Shown here piece by piece: positions 7,772 through 15,528 of a stretch of 19,286 nucleotides of DNA (within the stretch, counting starts at the first letter, position 1; every line of letters begins with the position of its first letter). The notes under the pieces are model-generated. The model was not told the origin of the DNA. It did no database searches and worked only from the letters and a program-made list of their open reading frames with translations. Source of the DNA: JBDRGC01 sp043818215. Lineage in GTDB: Bacteria > Chloroflexota > Anaerolineae > Anaerolineales > UBA11858. The stretch is taken from the NCBI GenBank assembly GCA_043818215.1, contig JBDRGC010000243.1, positions 1 through 19,286 of the forward strand, read 5' to 3'. Made by a program: the position numbers and the translations under genes.

Positions 7772-8740
7772 ATGTCTGCAAAACCTTTATTACAGATCAA
7801 TGATTTAAAACTTTATTTCCGTGCCTCCGGCGGGGTAGTACAGGCAGTGGATCATGTGGACCTCGATCTTGGCTACAATGACGCCATCGTCATTCTGGGT
7901 GAATCGGGATGCGGCAAAACATCATTTGCCCGTGCCGTTCTCAGGCTATTACCTCGCAACGTCGACACTTATTCCGGTCATGTAAGGATGAACGGCACGG
8001 ATTTAATGGAATTGGGGGATGAAGAATACCGACGGAAGGTGCGGTGGGTACGCATGTCGATGGTGCCCCAGGCGGCAATGAATGCCCTCAACCCGGTCAT
8101 GAAAGTAGGCGACCAGGTTGCTGAACCGCTGATGGTCCATGCGGGTATCTCCAAAGAAAATGCCCTGGCCCATGCAGCCGATATGTTCAAGCGCGTGGGT
8201 GTGCCGGTGGACTTCTTGAATCGTTATGCTTTTGAATTAAGCGGAGGTATGCGCCAACGTGTGGTGATTGCTATGGCTTTGGTCACGACCCCCGAAGTGG
8301 TTGTTCTGGATGAACCTACTTCTGCATTGGACGTGCTCACCCAGACCAATATCTTCAACCTGCTGAAGCGAATCAAGCAAGAGTTTGACGTAAGCTTCAT
8401 CCTCATTACTCATGATATTGCTACCTCCAGTGAGTTAGCAGAACGTGTAGCGGTGATGTATGCTGGCCAAATTGTGGAGGTGAGTGACGCTGCCCGGTTT
8501 TTCACCGCCCCGCTGCATCCATACTCTCAAAAACTGATGGCCAGCGTCCCGAGGCTGCGAGGTACCAAGGAACTGGAGTTCATCCCCGGGAATCCGCCAA
8601 GTTTAATTGGTCTCAAACCGGGCTGCCGGTTCGCCCCTCGTTGTACCTTACGATTTGATAAATGTGATCAGGATCCACCTGTGGTGGAAAAAGAAGGCCG
8701 CCAGGCAAGGTGTTGGCTGCATGCTGAAGGTCAGGAGTAG
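7772..8740 (+). CDS. ABC transporter ATP-binding protein, OppD/DppD type
   Basis: Cytoplasmic ATPase of the importer, 322 residues, usual length. Walker A is G43-E-S-G-C-G-K-T-S51, the Q-loop is 'VPQAAMNALNP', the ABC signature L156-S-G-G-M, Walker B 'VVVLDEP' with D180/E181, and the switch histidine is H214 (T-H-D). The C-terminal region after 'HPYSQKL' is the oligopeptide/dipeptide transporter extension, including the Cys motif C-R-F-A-P-R-C...C...C-W that in relatives binds an iron-sulfur cluster. A GAGAGG (7756-7761) precedes the start, and 3 nt separate it from the second ATPase. All catalytic residues are intact. Confidence 0.96.
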   Translation: MSAKPLLQINDLKLYFRASGGVVQAVDHVDLDLGYNDAIVILGESGCGKTSFARAVLRLLPRNVDTYSGHVRMNGTDLMELGDEEYRRKVRWVRMSMVPQAAMNALNPVMKVGDQVAEPLMVHAGISKENALAHAADMFKRVGVPVDFLNRYAFELSGGMRQRVVIAMALVTTPEVVVLDEPTSALDVLTQTNIFNLLKRIKQEFDVSFILITHDIATSSELAERVAVMYAGQIVEVSDAARFFTAPLHPYSQKLMASVPRLRGTKELEFIPGNPPSLIGLKPGCRFAPRCTLRFDKCDQDPPVVEKEGRQARCWLHAEGQE

Positions 8741-8743
8741 GAC

Positions 8744-9805
8744 ATGGTACAAAAAAATGAGACACCGGATAAAGGTGCAACCCCTGTGGTAGATTCAAGC
8801 AACGGGGCATTACTCTCAATCCAAAACCTGCATGTCTGGTTCGAACTAAAACGCTGGGGGTTTGCCCATGCAGGGTACGTCCGTGCCGTGGATGGTGTTA
8901 GTTTTGATCTGGCGCGCGGCGATGCCATCGCGATAGTGGGCGAGAGCGGTTCTGGTAAAACCAGCCTAATGAAGACGATTTTAGGTCTGAACCGGCCCAT
9001 CAAGGGAGACATCATTTTTGATGGGCAGAAATTCAGCGAGTTAAGTCCTCGTGAAATCCGGGAGTACCGTTCGAAGATCGGTTTCGTCCAGCAGGACCCC
9101 TATGGCGCGCTGCCGCCGTTCATGAGCGTTCAGCGCATCCTGGCGGAACCGTTGGTTATTAACGGGTTCAAAGATCCGGCAGAACGGGAAGAACGAATCC
9201 GAAGAGTGATGGATGAGGTTAAACTTAACCCGGTTGATGACTTCATTGATAAATTCCCTCACATGTTAAGCGGCGGGCAGCAGCAACGCGTGGTCATAGC
9301 TCGAGCCATGATCCTGGAACCTAAGCTCATCGTAGCAGATGAGCCGGTTTCGATGTTGGATGCCTCTGTCCGGGTAGAAATTTTGAAACTGCTGGAGAAC
9401 TTACAGCAAACCCATGATCTGGCTGTGATTTACATCACCCACGATCTTTCGACAGTGCGTTACTTCTCAGAGCGCATCTTTGTAATGTATGCTGGTAAGT
9501 TGATTGAAAAATCAGAAGTAGATGGCATTTTATACAACCATCTCCACCCATATACAGACGCATTGCTCCAGGGGACATCTGAACCGGATGCAGCAAATGC
9601 GCATAAGTTCAAAGAAGTGCCGCCCGGAGAGCCCCCCAGTTTAGTAAATCCTCCTGAGGGGTGTTGTTTCCACCCTCGTTGTCCGAAAATAATGGATGGA
9701 TTGTGCAATGTAGAAGAACCACCCGAATTTGAACCATCAGAGCCAGGCCATGTGACAACTTGCTGGTTGTATAGTGATAAGGCAAAAGCGTATGGAGCGG
9801 CCTAA
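8744..9805 (+). CDS. ABC transporter ATP-binding protein, OppF/DppF type
   Basis: Second ATPase, forming the nucleotide-binding heterodimer with the preceding protein; 353 residues. Walker A is G66-E-S-G-S-G-K-T-S, the Q-loop 'VQQDPYGALPPF', signature L175-S-G-G-Q-Q-Q-R, Walker B 'LIVADEP' with D199/E200, and H-loop H233. The C-terminal extension has the family Cys set (C-C-F-H-P-R-C-P...C...C-W). A Shine-Dalgarno AGGAG (8733-8737) sits inside the end of the upstream gene. An N-terminal lead of about 25 polar residues precedes the ATPase fold. Its last 14 nt overlap the small membrane-protein gene that follows. Intact and confidently assigned. Confidence 0.96.
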   Translation: MVQKNETPDKGATPVVDSSNGALLSIQNLHVWFELKRWGFAHAGYVRAVDGVSFDLARGDAIAIVGESGSGKTSLMKTILGLNRPIKGDIIFDGQKFSELSPREIREYRSKIGFVQQDPYGALPPFMSVQRILAEPLVINGFKDPAEREERIRRVMDEVKLNPVDDFIDKFPHMLSGGQQQRVVIARAMILEPKLIVADEPVSMLDASVRVEILKLLENLQQTHDLAVIYITHDLSTVRYFSERIFVMYAGKLIEKSEVDGILYNHLHPYTDALLQGTSEPDAANAHKFKEVPPGEPPSLVNPPEGCCFHPRCPKIMDGLCNVEEPPEFEPSEPGHVTTCWLYSDKAKAYGAA

Positions 9806-9995
9806 GCTACTAATCATCATCGGGTTCTTTTTGGTTCTATTTGGCTTTGTCGCCCCATTCTTGATCATCTTGGGTGTGTTAGAGTCAACCTTTCTTCTCA
9901 ATTTTGTCTCCTATGCCGCCTCCGTCGGCGGGCTTTTTATGGGGATCATTGGAACAGCCTGGTATTCTCGGGTCAATCGGGGCTGCAACAAATAG
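9792..9995 (+). CDS. Small two-helix membrane protein, unknown function
   Basis: 67 residues starting at the ATG at 9792, which overlaps the end of the OppF-type gene by 14 nt; an in-frame GTG at 9774 would add only six residues. Two hydrophobic segments (about residues 5-29 and 36-58, the second with small residues) predict a helical hairpin with a short basic C-terminus ('RVNRGCNK'). No enzymatic or signature motif is recognised. Position and overlap put it in the importer operon, just before the terminator, so an accessory or stabilising role for the transporter is possible but unproven. Confidence 0.7.
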   Translation: MERPKLLIIIGFFLVLFGFVAPFLIILGVLESTFLLNFVSYAASVGGLFMGIIGTAWYSRVNRGCNK

Positions 9996-10011
9996 TCCCA
10001 CAGACTGCCGC

Positions 10012-10056
10012 CAGCCCTACCGAGTGGAGTAATCCCAATCGGTAGGGCTGTTTTGT
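10012..10056 (+). terminator. Intrinsic terminator of the importer operon
   Basis: A perfect 12-bp inverted repeat, 'cagccctaccga' (10012-10023) with 'tcggtagggctg' (10039-10050), around a 15-nt loop, followed at once by 'ttttgtt'. It lies 17 nt after the stop of the small membrane protein, so it ends the transcript begun at 2130. Confidence 0.88.
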
Positions 10057-10398
10057 TCATAGCGGGGATTTGAAATTGGTTTGTGATATTTATTGGCTTT
10101 TTTTTTGGATAGTTCCAGGATTATTTAGTAGTGATTTCTTTGAACCTGGGTAAATGGCGAAGAGTACTAATGTCAAATCTATTTTTGTTCGTCGACATTA
10201 ACTTTCATAAATCTCATTCAAAGCGCATAGAACTCCAAACTTTTCATATCAGTTTCCTGGGCGACTTTTTGTTAGGTTGTTTGTGTTCAATGATCTTTTG
10301 GCTGCGATTTTATTAGCCCGTCCAGGAAACTGCTGCTATACATTGGGCGTGTGTATTCCATGTGCCGATTAGATACAGACAACACTGTATCGACTTTG
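10057..10398. other. AT-rich non-coding stretch
   Basis: No credible gene. It contains a T-tract at 10098-10107 and an imperfect long-range inverted repeat whose 14-nt arms (10250-10263 and 10319-10332) pair at 13 positions plus one G-T, with 55 nt between. A 61-codon frame starting with GTG at 10131 has no ribosome-binding site and no recognisable domain, so I do not call it. Confidence 0.5.
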
Positions 10399-10593
10399 GG
10401 TAATGGTTACATGTTGACTGATAGCTTCACGAAGTGACTGGGCCATCAGCAATTCGTGGGGGAAATTGCTCAAAAAGTGGCCTTTTGGGCAGCATTTTCC
10501 CTAAAAATTGGGCCTTTCTGCGCCAAAGTGGGGCCATTCTCCCTTACCGCCTTTGTGTATCCACAGTCCATCAGTCAACATGTAACCACTACC
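10399..10593. repeat. 195-bp element with 24-bp terminal inverted repeats (MITE-like)
   Basis: The ends 10399-10422 and 10570-10593 are inverted copies matching at 23 of 24 positions. The interior has no coding capacity and contains near-repeated sub-units, for example 'cattttccct' (10493-10502) and 'cattctccct' (10535-10544). I saw no clear target-site duplication. The right end is 55 nt before the start of the DUF58-transglutaminase gene. Most likely a non-autonomous mobile element; a structured regulatory leader is the alternative. Confidence 0.7.
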
Positions 10594-10648
10594 GCCCAAT
10601 ATCCCGATATTAATTGAACCCATTCCACTGTTTGGAAGTATTACAGGT

Positions 10649-13600
10649 ATGTTTACTCGCGAAGAGCCTAAAAGATCAATACGACTTAAATCTCCGATTG
10701 TTCCGATCCTGGTTGTTATCATATTGGGGATCCAATTATTATTTCCTTATAAAAGTTGGGTGATCTTGTTATCTGGTTTTGGGGGGATGTGGTTGGTCAG
10801 CTACATCTGGGCGCGTTCTTTGATGAGCGGATTGCGAATTGATAGAGAAATGCGCTTTGGGTGGAAACAAGTGGGTGACCGACTCCGGGAACGGGTTTTA
10901 TTGGAGAACAACAGTTGGGTGCCCAGCCTTTGGGTTAAAGTCGATGATCACTCCGACATGCAAGAATATGAAATTAGCTCCATAACAGATGTGCGGGGTT
11001 GGCGTTACCAGAACTGGCACACCCAAGGGATTTGTAATCACCGCGGTCTTTTTACCATTGGGCCAGTAACCTTAGAAACTGAAGACCCCTTTGGAATCTA
11101 TAAGGTTAGCATAGATTATACCGATTCAGTAAACATGATGGTTGTCCCCCCTGTCATTGCTCTCCCAGAGATCGACATTGCTTCTGGAGGCCGGGTGGGT
11201 GAGGGGCGTTCAGCAGCCAAAGGTGTCAAACAGGCTGTTGGTACCGTGGGAGTCCGAGAATATATCCCTGGTGACAGTTTGCGGTGGCTTCACTGGCCGA
11301 CAATAGCCCGGACGGGGAAACTCTATGTTCATCTATTCGACAACGAACCATCGAGTGATTGGTGGGTCTTGTTGGACTTGGATGAACAAGTTCAAGTTGG
11401 GGAGGGCCATTGTTCTACCGAAGAACACGGCGTGATGTTGGCGGCTTCTCTTGTCAATCGCGGCCTCCAGTTGGGGAAACATGTTGGTTTGATCACCCAT
11501 GGTGGCGAACTGGTCTGGCACTCGCCCAATATGGGCGACGCACACCTTTGGTCGATTCTCCGGTCCTTGGCGACGATCCGCCCTGGCGGACCACCCCTCG
11601 AGCAGATCTTGCAGCGCATGAAGTCATCCTTGGGGCGTAACTCGAGCCTGATCATTATCACCCCAAATCTGACCCCGGGGTGGATAAGTGCCCTGGAAAT
11701 GCTCAGGCGATTAGGCATCATACCTACCGTTTTGCTTTTGGATCCGGTTTCCTTCGGTGGTGAGGGCAGTGTTGACCTGGTTTGCAATCGTCTCCGAAAA
11801 TTGGAGATCACCCATCATATAATACCGTCCGATCTTCTAGACCGCCCTCAAAAACAAACCAAAAATGAGTGGGAATGGCTGACTTCCAACCAATCGACCG
11901 GGGATAAATTGATCGCTTGGGATATTTTCTGGCAGAAGGCAAAGCGAGTCTTACGGACCTGGGGGTTGATCTTTCTCTTCTATAATGTGTTCGCCAACCT
12001 GCTGGATGGTGCTGTCCGAGGTTTAGAAATTGGCCTGATCTGGTTTTTGATCGGAGGAGGGTTGACCGTTGGCGGTACGTTGGTATTTTCGAAGTTGCGG
12101 GGTTGGCTCGTTGGCATACTGGGCGGGTTACTGGGTATTGTTTTCGCGATCTTGCGGGTGGGAAGCCTGAGCAACAAAGTATTTGACGCTTTTGTCCGTA
12201 TATTTCGATTGCTGCCAGATGTATTCTCATGGGCATATCGCTCGGCAGATGTCCCCGATTACCAGCCTTTAATGCTCCGATTGAATGAGATCTGGTCTGA
12301 TGGAAGCGTCATCTGGGTTCGTTTTTGGGAATGGGGAAGCAACCTGCTTCGTGGGCAGTCTTTTTATGATCCGGTGGCGATTACCTTTTTGTGGAGTGTG
12401 GCTATCTGGGGTGCCGTCATCTGGTCCGTATGGCAAATTATTCGGAAAAGCGAACCGCTATCAGGAGTCCTTCCACCACTGGCCCTGGTTGCGATCACCG
12501 TGGCTGTGGTTGGGAAGACAGCTTACGATCTGGTTTTCATGCTGGGAGCAACACTGGTATTAATGGTACTCATCCATCATGATGCGCGCGAGCGCTTGTG
12601 GTTGGCTAACCAGTTGAGTTTCATCTCTGGAATTCGCAAGAATGTTTTGATTGCCTCAATAGCACTTAGTGTTGGGCTGATGGTGTTTTCATTGATCACT
12701 CCATCCGTTTCAATCGAGACGATTGCCGATTACGCTCGAAGCTTATCTGGGGAAAGCGCTGGAGATGAAACAGGTATTGCCCAATCTTTTGGATTCGAGT
12801 CTCAATCGGGCGAGGGTCCCGTTGATGCTCTCGTCGCAGCCCGGGCGGGAGGTCTGCCAAATGAACACCTGATCGGGTCTGGTTCAGAATTATCTGATCA
12901 GGTGGTCATGGTTGTAAAAATTGAATCGCCAAAATCAGATTATTTCGATACGCCTATATATTTGCGCAATCTGGTCTATGATAAATATACAGGCAGGGGA
13001 TGGGAATCTCGCAGTACTGAAATCGCGACCTATTCAGCCGGAGAAGAATTGCTGCCCAACAAGCCTGGAAATGGATTTCCTGTTCGCCAGCAGGTACAAT
13101 TTGTCGAGGATTTGGGGGGATTCATGTACGCCACTGGTATTCCCAACAGCGCAGACCAGGATTTCAGGGTAGCCTGGCGGGTTAAGGATTATCAAAATGG
13201 TATATATGATATTCTTGGGGCCACGGTTGATGGTGACAAGTACCGGGTTGATTCCTTTGTGCAGATGCACAGTGTGGATGAATTACGCGCAGCGGGTCAA
13301 GTATATCCAGATTGGATACGTGAAAGGTATATCTGGCTGCCATCCACAGTGCCTGAAGAAGTGCTTTCTTTAGCTATTGAATTGACGGCCACGGAAGCAA
13401 CTCCATACGACCGTGCCGTGGCTATCGAGCGCTACTTACGGAAAATCCCATATTCTTTGAATGTATCCACAGGCCCCGCGGGTACAGATATCGTCGAATA
13501 CTTCCTATTCCGTTTGAAAAAAGGGTATTGCGATTATTACGCAACATCGATGGTTGTTTTAGCTCGGGCTGCAGGTATTCCTGCTCGATATGTGGTTGGA

Positions 13601-14323
13601 TATATTGGTGAATTCTATGACGAGACCAAAGATGTATACATCATAACCGCGGATCAATCTCATGCCTGGGCGGAAGTATATTTCCCCGGGTATGGGTGGG
13701 TGCCTTTCGAGCCAACCGGTGGCCGCCCGGCAATTGAGAGACCTTTAGAACCTCTCCCAGAATTGCCGGATGATTTCGAGTTGGACTTCGGTCCCCTCGT
13801 CCCAGATAACAGACTCTCTTTTGATAATTGGTTTTCTGTTTTTGGGATCACCCTATTTGTCGTGATCATTTTCATCCTGGCTGTGTGGCGGATTTCCGAT
13901 TGGCGGTTAGGGCGAACCCATACGGATGCATTGATCCTAATCCCCAAGCTGTACAAACGCATCTATCGTTATGGAGGCTGGGCAGGGCTTCCAGTTAAGT
14001 CCGGCGATACCGCGTACCAATTTGCTGATGCCTTGATCGCATACCTGACCCAACTCGGCGCTGAAAGTTACTGGGCTGGCTGGATACTTGAAGGGGCAGG
14101 AATGATTCGCGAGATGACTGAGATCTTTGTCCAGTGCATGTTCAATCCCCTGAGGGAAGATGTCGAGCCTGGAGATATCCTTCATCTTTATATACAACTG
14201 CGTTCCCGATTGTGGTTAACCTGCCTGTTGGGAAAAGCTTATCCATATCGTATTCTAAGACCGTTTTTATGGGAGAACGTCCCCCTGCTAATTCCAGTGT
14301 CTTCGGAGGAAAGAAATGAATGA
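10649..14323 (+). CDS. DUF58 - transglutaminase-like fusion membrane protein
   Basis: A 1224-residue envelope protein. Residues about 18-62 hold two membrane helices. About 65-420 form a DUF58 domain (YeaD-like, von Willebrand A-type fold in relatives) with the hallmark R203-E-Y-I-P-G-D-S-L-R212 and 'WLHWPTIARTGKL'. About 432-690 contain roughly seven hydrophobic segments. About 700-1055 form an extracytoplasmic transglutaminase-like domain with K-G-Y-C961-D-Y-Y and S-H1005-A-W; the third catalytic position, usually Asp in 'DPT', is E1021 in 'FEPT'. One more helix (about 1061-1082) and a cytoplasmic tail resembling DUF4129 follow. DUF58 and the TgpA-like transglutaminase are usually separate neighbouring genes; here they are one reading frame. 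No good ribosome-binding site is visible; a weak TTGAAC (10614) / TATTAC (10639) would give a nearly leaderless mRNA. The substrate is unknown. Confidence 0.9.
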   Translation: MFTREEPKRSIRLKSPIVPILVVIILGIQLLFPYKSWVILLSGFGGMWLVSYIWARSLMSGLRIDREMRFGWKQVGDRLRERVLLENNSWVPSLWVKVDDHSDMQEYEISSITDVRGWRYQNWHTQGICNHRGLFTIGPVTLETEDPFGIYKVSIDYTDSVNMMVVPPVIALPEIDIASGGRVGEGRSAAKGVKQAVGTVGVREYIPGDSLRWLHWPTIARTGKLYVHLFDNEPSSDWWVLLDLDEQVQVGEGHCSTEEHGVMLAASLVNRGLQLGKHVGLITHGGELVWHSPNMGDAHLWSILRSLATIRPGGPPLEQILQRMKSSLGRNSSLIIITPNLTPGWISALEMLRRLGIIPTVLLLDPVSFGGEGSVDLVCNRLRKLEITHHIIPSDLLDRPQKQTKNEWEWLTSNQSTGDKLIAWDIFWQKAKRVLRTWGLIFLFYNVFANLLDGAVRGLEIGLIWFLIGGGLTVGGTLVFSKLRGWLVGILGGLLGIVFAILRVGSLSNKVFDAFVRIFRLLPDVFSWAYRSADVPDYQPLMLRLNEIWSDGSVIWVRFWEWGSNLLRGQSFYDPVAITFLWSVAIWGAVIWSVWQIIRKSEPLSGVLPPLALVAITVAVVGKTAYDLVFMLGATLVLMVLIHHDARERLWLANQLSFISGIRKNVLIASIALSVGLMVFSLITPSVSIETIADYARSLSGESAGDETGIAQSFGFESQSGEGPVDALVAARAGGLPNEHLIGSGSELSDQVVMVVKIESPKSDYFDTPIYLRNLVYDKYTGRGWESRSTEIATYSAGEELLPNKPGNGFPVRQQVQFVEDLGGFMYATGIPNSADQDFRVAWRVKDYQNGIYDILGATVDGDKYRVDSFVQMHSVDELRAAGQVYPDWIRERYIWLPSTVPEEVLSLAIELTATEATPYDRAVAIERYLRKIPYSLNVSTGPAGTDIVEYFLFRLKKGYCDYYATSMVVLARAAGIPARYVVGYIGEFYDETKDVYIITADQSHAWAEVYFPGYGWVPFEPTGGRPAIERPLEPLPELPDDFELDFGPLVPDNRLSFDNWFSVFGITLFVVIIFILAVWRISDWRLGRTHTDALILIPKLYKRIYRYGGWAGLPVKSGDTAYQFADALIAYLTQLGAESYWAGWILEGAGMIREMTEIFVQCMFNPLREDVEPGDILHLYIQLRSRLWLTCLLGKAYPYRILRPFLWENVPLLIPVSSEERNE

Positions 14324-15269
14324 TATTATGATTTTTGTGGATGTCTTAATAAAAAATATCGAGCGAGTCATTCTTGGTAAACGAGGTGTTGTGGAGCTCG
14401 CCATCGTCAGTTTACTGAGCCAGGGCCATCTCTTGATCGATGATGTGCCTGGTGTTGGGAAGACAATGTTGGCGCGGAGTCTAGCGCAGTCAATCGGGTG
14501 TTCCTTTGGGCGCATACAATTCACCCCAGATATGCTCCCTAGTGATGTGACGGGTGTATCCATATACAACCAGGCAATAAAAAAATTCGAATTTCGTCCT
14601 GGGCCAATCATGTCTGAAGTTGTTTTGGCGGATGAGATCAACCGCGCGACACCAAAAACCCAATCTGCCTTGCTGGAGGCAATGCAAGAGCGGCAGGTAA
14701 CAGTCGATGGCGTCACGCACATCCTACCCCCATTATTCATCGTTTTAGCCACACAAAACCCAATCGAGTATGAAGGGACATTCCGTCTGCCAGAGGCTCA
14801 ATTAGATCGTTTCCTTATGCGGATTGATATCGGGTACCCAAGCAAAGAAGATGAAAAGGATGTTTTGAGTAACCAGCAATTTCGTCACCCTATTGATGAA
14901 CTGAATCCGGTGGTGTCTGTTGACGAGGTGCTTGAGGCCCAACAAGCGGTTCGTAAGGTCCATGTTGCTGAGCCTGTCAAGGATTACATTGTTGAATTAG
15001 TCCGAAAAACCCGCCAGCACCCCGATTCCTATTTGGGAGCCAGCCCGAGAGGCAGCCTGGGTTTATTCAGGGCCAGCCAGGTTCGGGCAGCAATGTTGGG
15101 CCGTGCTTTTGTCATTCCAGATGATGTCAAAGCCCTCGCCAGTTCCGTTCTAAGCCATCGAATGATCCTGGCACCAGGAGCACATTTACAAGATATAGAT
15201 GAAAATAACATCTTAAATGAAATTCTGGAACGGTTGCCAGTTCCGGGGATGAATCTGCAACCCAAATAA
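14316..15269 (+). CDS. MoxR-family AAA+ ATPase
   Basis: Cytoplasmic AAA+ chaperone-like ATPase, 317 residues, typical length. Walker A is P45-G-V-G-K49-T50, Walker B 'VVLADEINRA' with D106/E107, sensor 1 'ATQNP' with N148, a 'LDRFLMR' arginine segment, and sensor 2 'ASPRGS' with R245. The start overlaps the end of the DUF58-transglutaminase gene by 8 nt and has a strong Shine-Dalgarno GGAGGA (14305-14310), so the two are translationally coupled. MoxR ATPases are typically encoded beside DUF58 and transglutaminase genes and are thought to assemble or activate their partners. Here the ATPase comes second, the reverse of the common MoxR-first order. All ATPase residues are intact. Confidence 0.96.
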   Translation: MNDIMIFVDVLIKNIERVILGKRGVVELAIVSLLSQGHLLIDDVPGVGKTMLARSLAQSIGCSFGRIQFTPDMLPSDVTGVSIYNQAIKKFEFRPGPIMSEVVLADEINRATPKTQSALLEAMQERQVTVDGVTHILPPLFIVLATQNPIEYEGTFRLPEAQLDRFLMRIDIGYPSKEDEKDVLSNQQFRHPIDELNPVVSVDEVLEAQQAVRKVHVAEPVKDYIVELVRKTRQHPDSYLGASPRGSLGLFRASQVRAAMLGRAFVIPDDVKALASSVLSHRMILAPGAHLQDIDENNILNEILERLPVPGMNLQPK

Positions 15270-15450
15270 GGGCCATCAAAGGCGGACACAAGCAGGTTCA
15301 AGATATCTTTATGTTTTATTCCCCTCCAAAGATGAGAAACGGAGAGGGTTTCTGGACGGCCACGCCATGTACACTCCTTCGAACACTTTGTTTTAGGGAA
15401 ATGCAGCCTCAAAAACATGTTTCTTGCCTCAGTCCTATATTTGTAAGCCC

Positions 15451-15479
15451 TTGACCATTTGATTGAAATCATGTAGCAT
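15451..15479 (+). promoter_or_regulatory. Sigma-70-type promoter for SBP3
   Basis: TTGACC (15451-15456), an optimal 17-nt spacer, and TAGCAT (15474-15479). Predicted initiation near 15486 leaves a short leader of about 43 nt before the SBP3 ATG at 15529. The 180 nt between the MoxR stop and this promoter show no gene and no convincing terminator. Confidence 0.6.
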
Positions 15480-15528
15480 ACCTCCGCCGCTATTCAGTAA
15501 AAACCCTAACGCAAAGAGAAATCCTTCA

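Noticed and set aside
10131..10316. 61-codon plus-strand frame in the intergenic gap
   Set aside because: GTG start without a ribosome-binding site, no domain, and it contains one arm of an inverted repeat; probably chance.
14305..14323. Frameshift or error at the DUF58-transglutaminase / MoxR junction
   Set aside because: The 8-nt overlap has a strong Shine-Dalgarno sequence and both proteins are complete, so it is ordinary translational coupling.
15463..15528. N-terminal extension of SBP3
   Set aside because: It would add 22 polar residues before the signal peptide, and the ATG lies between the -35 and -10 of the likely promoter.
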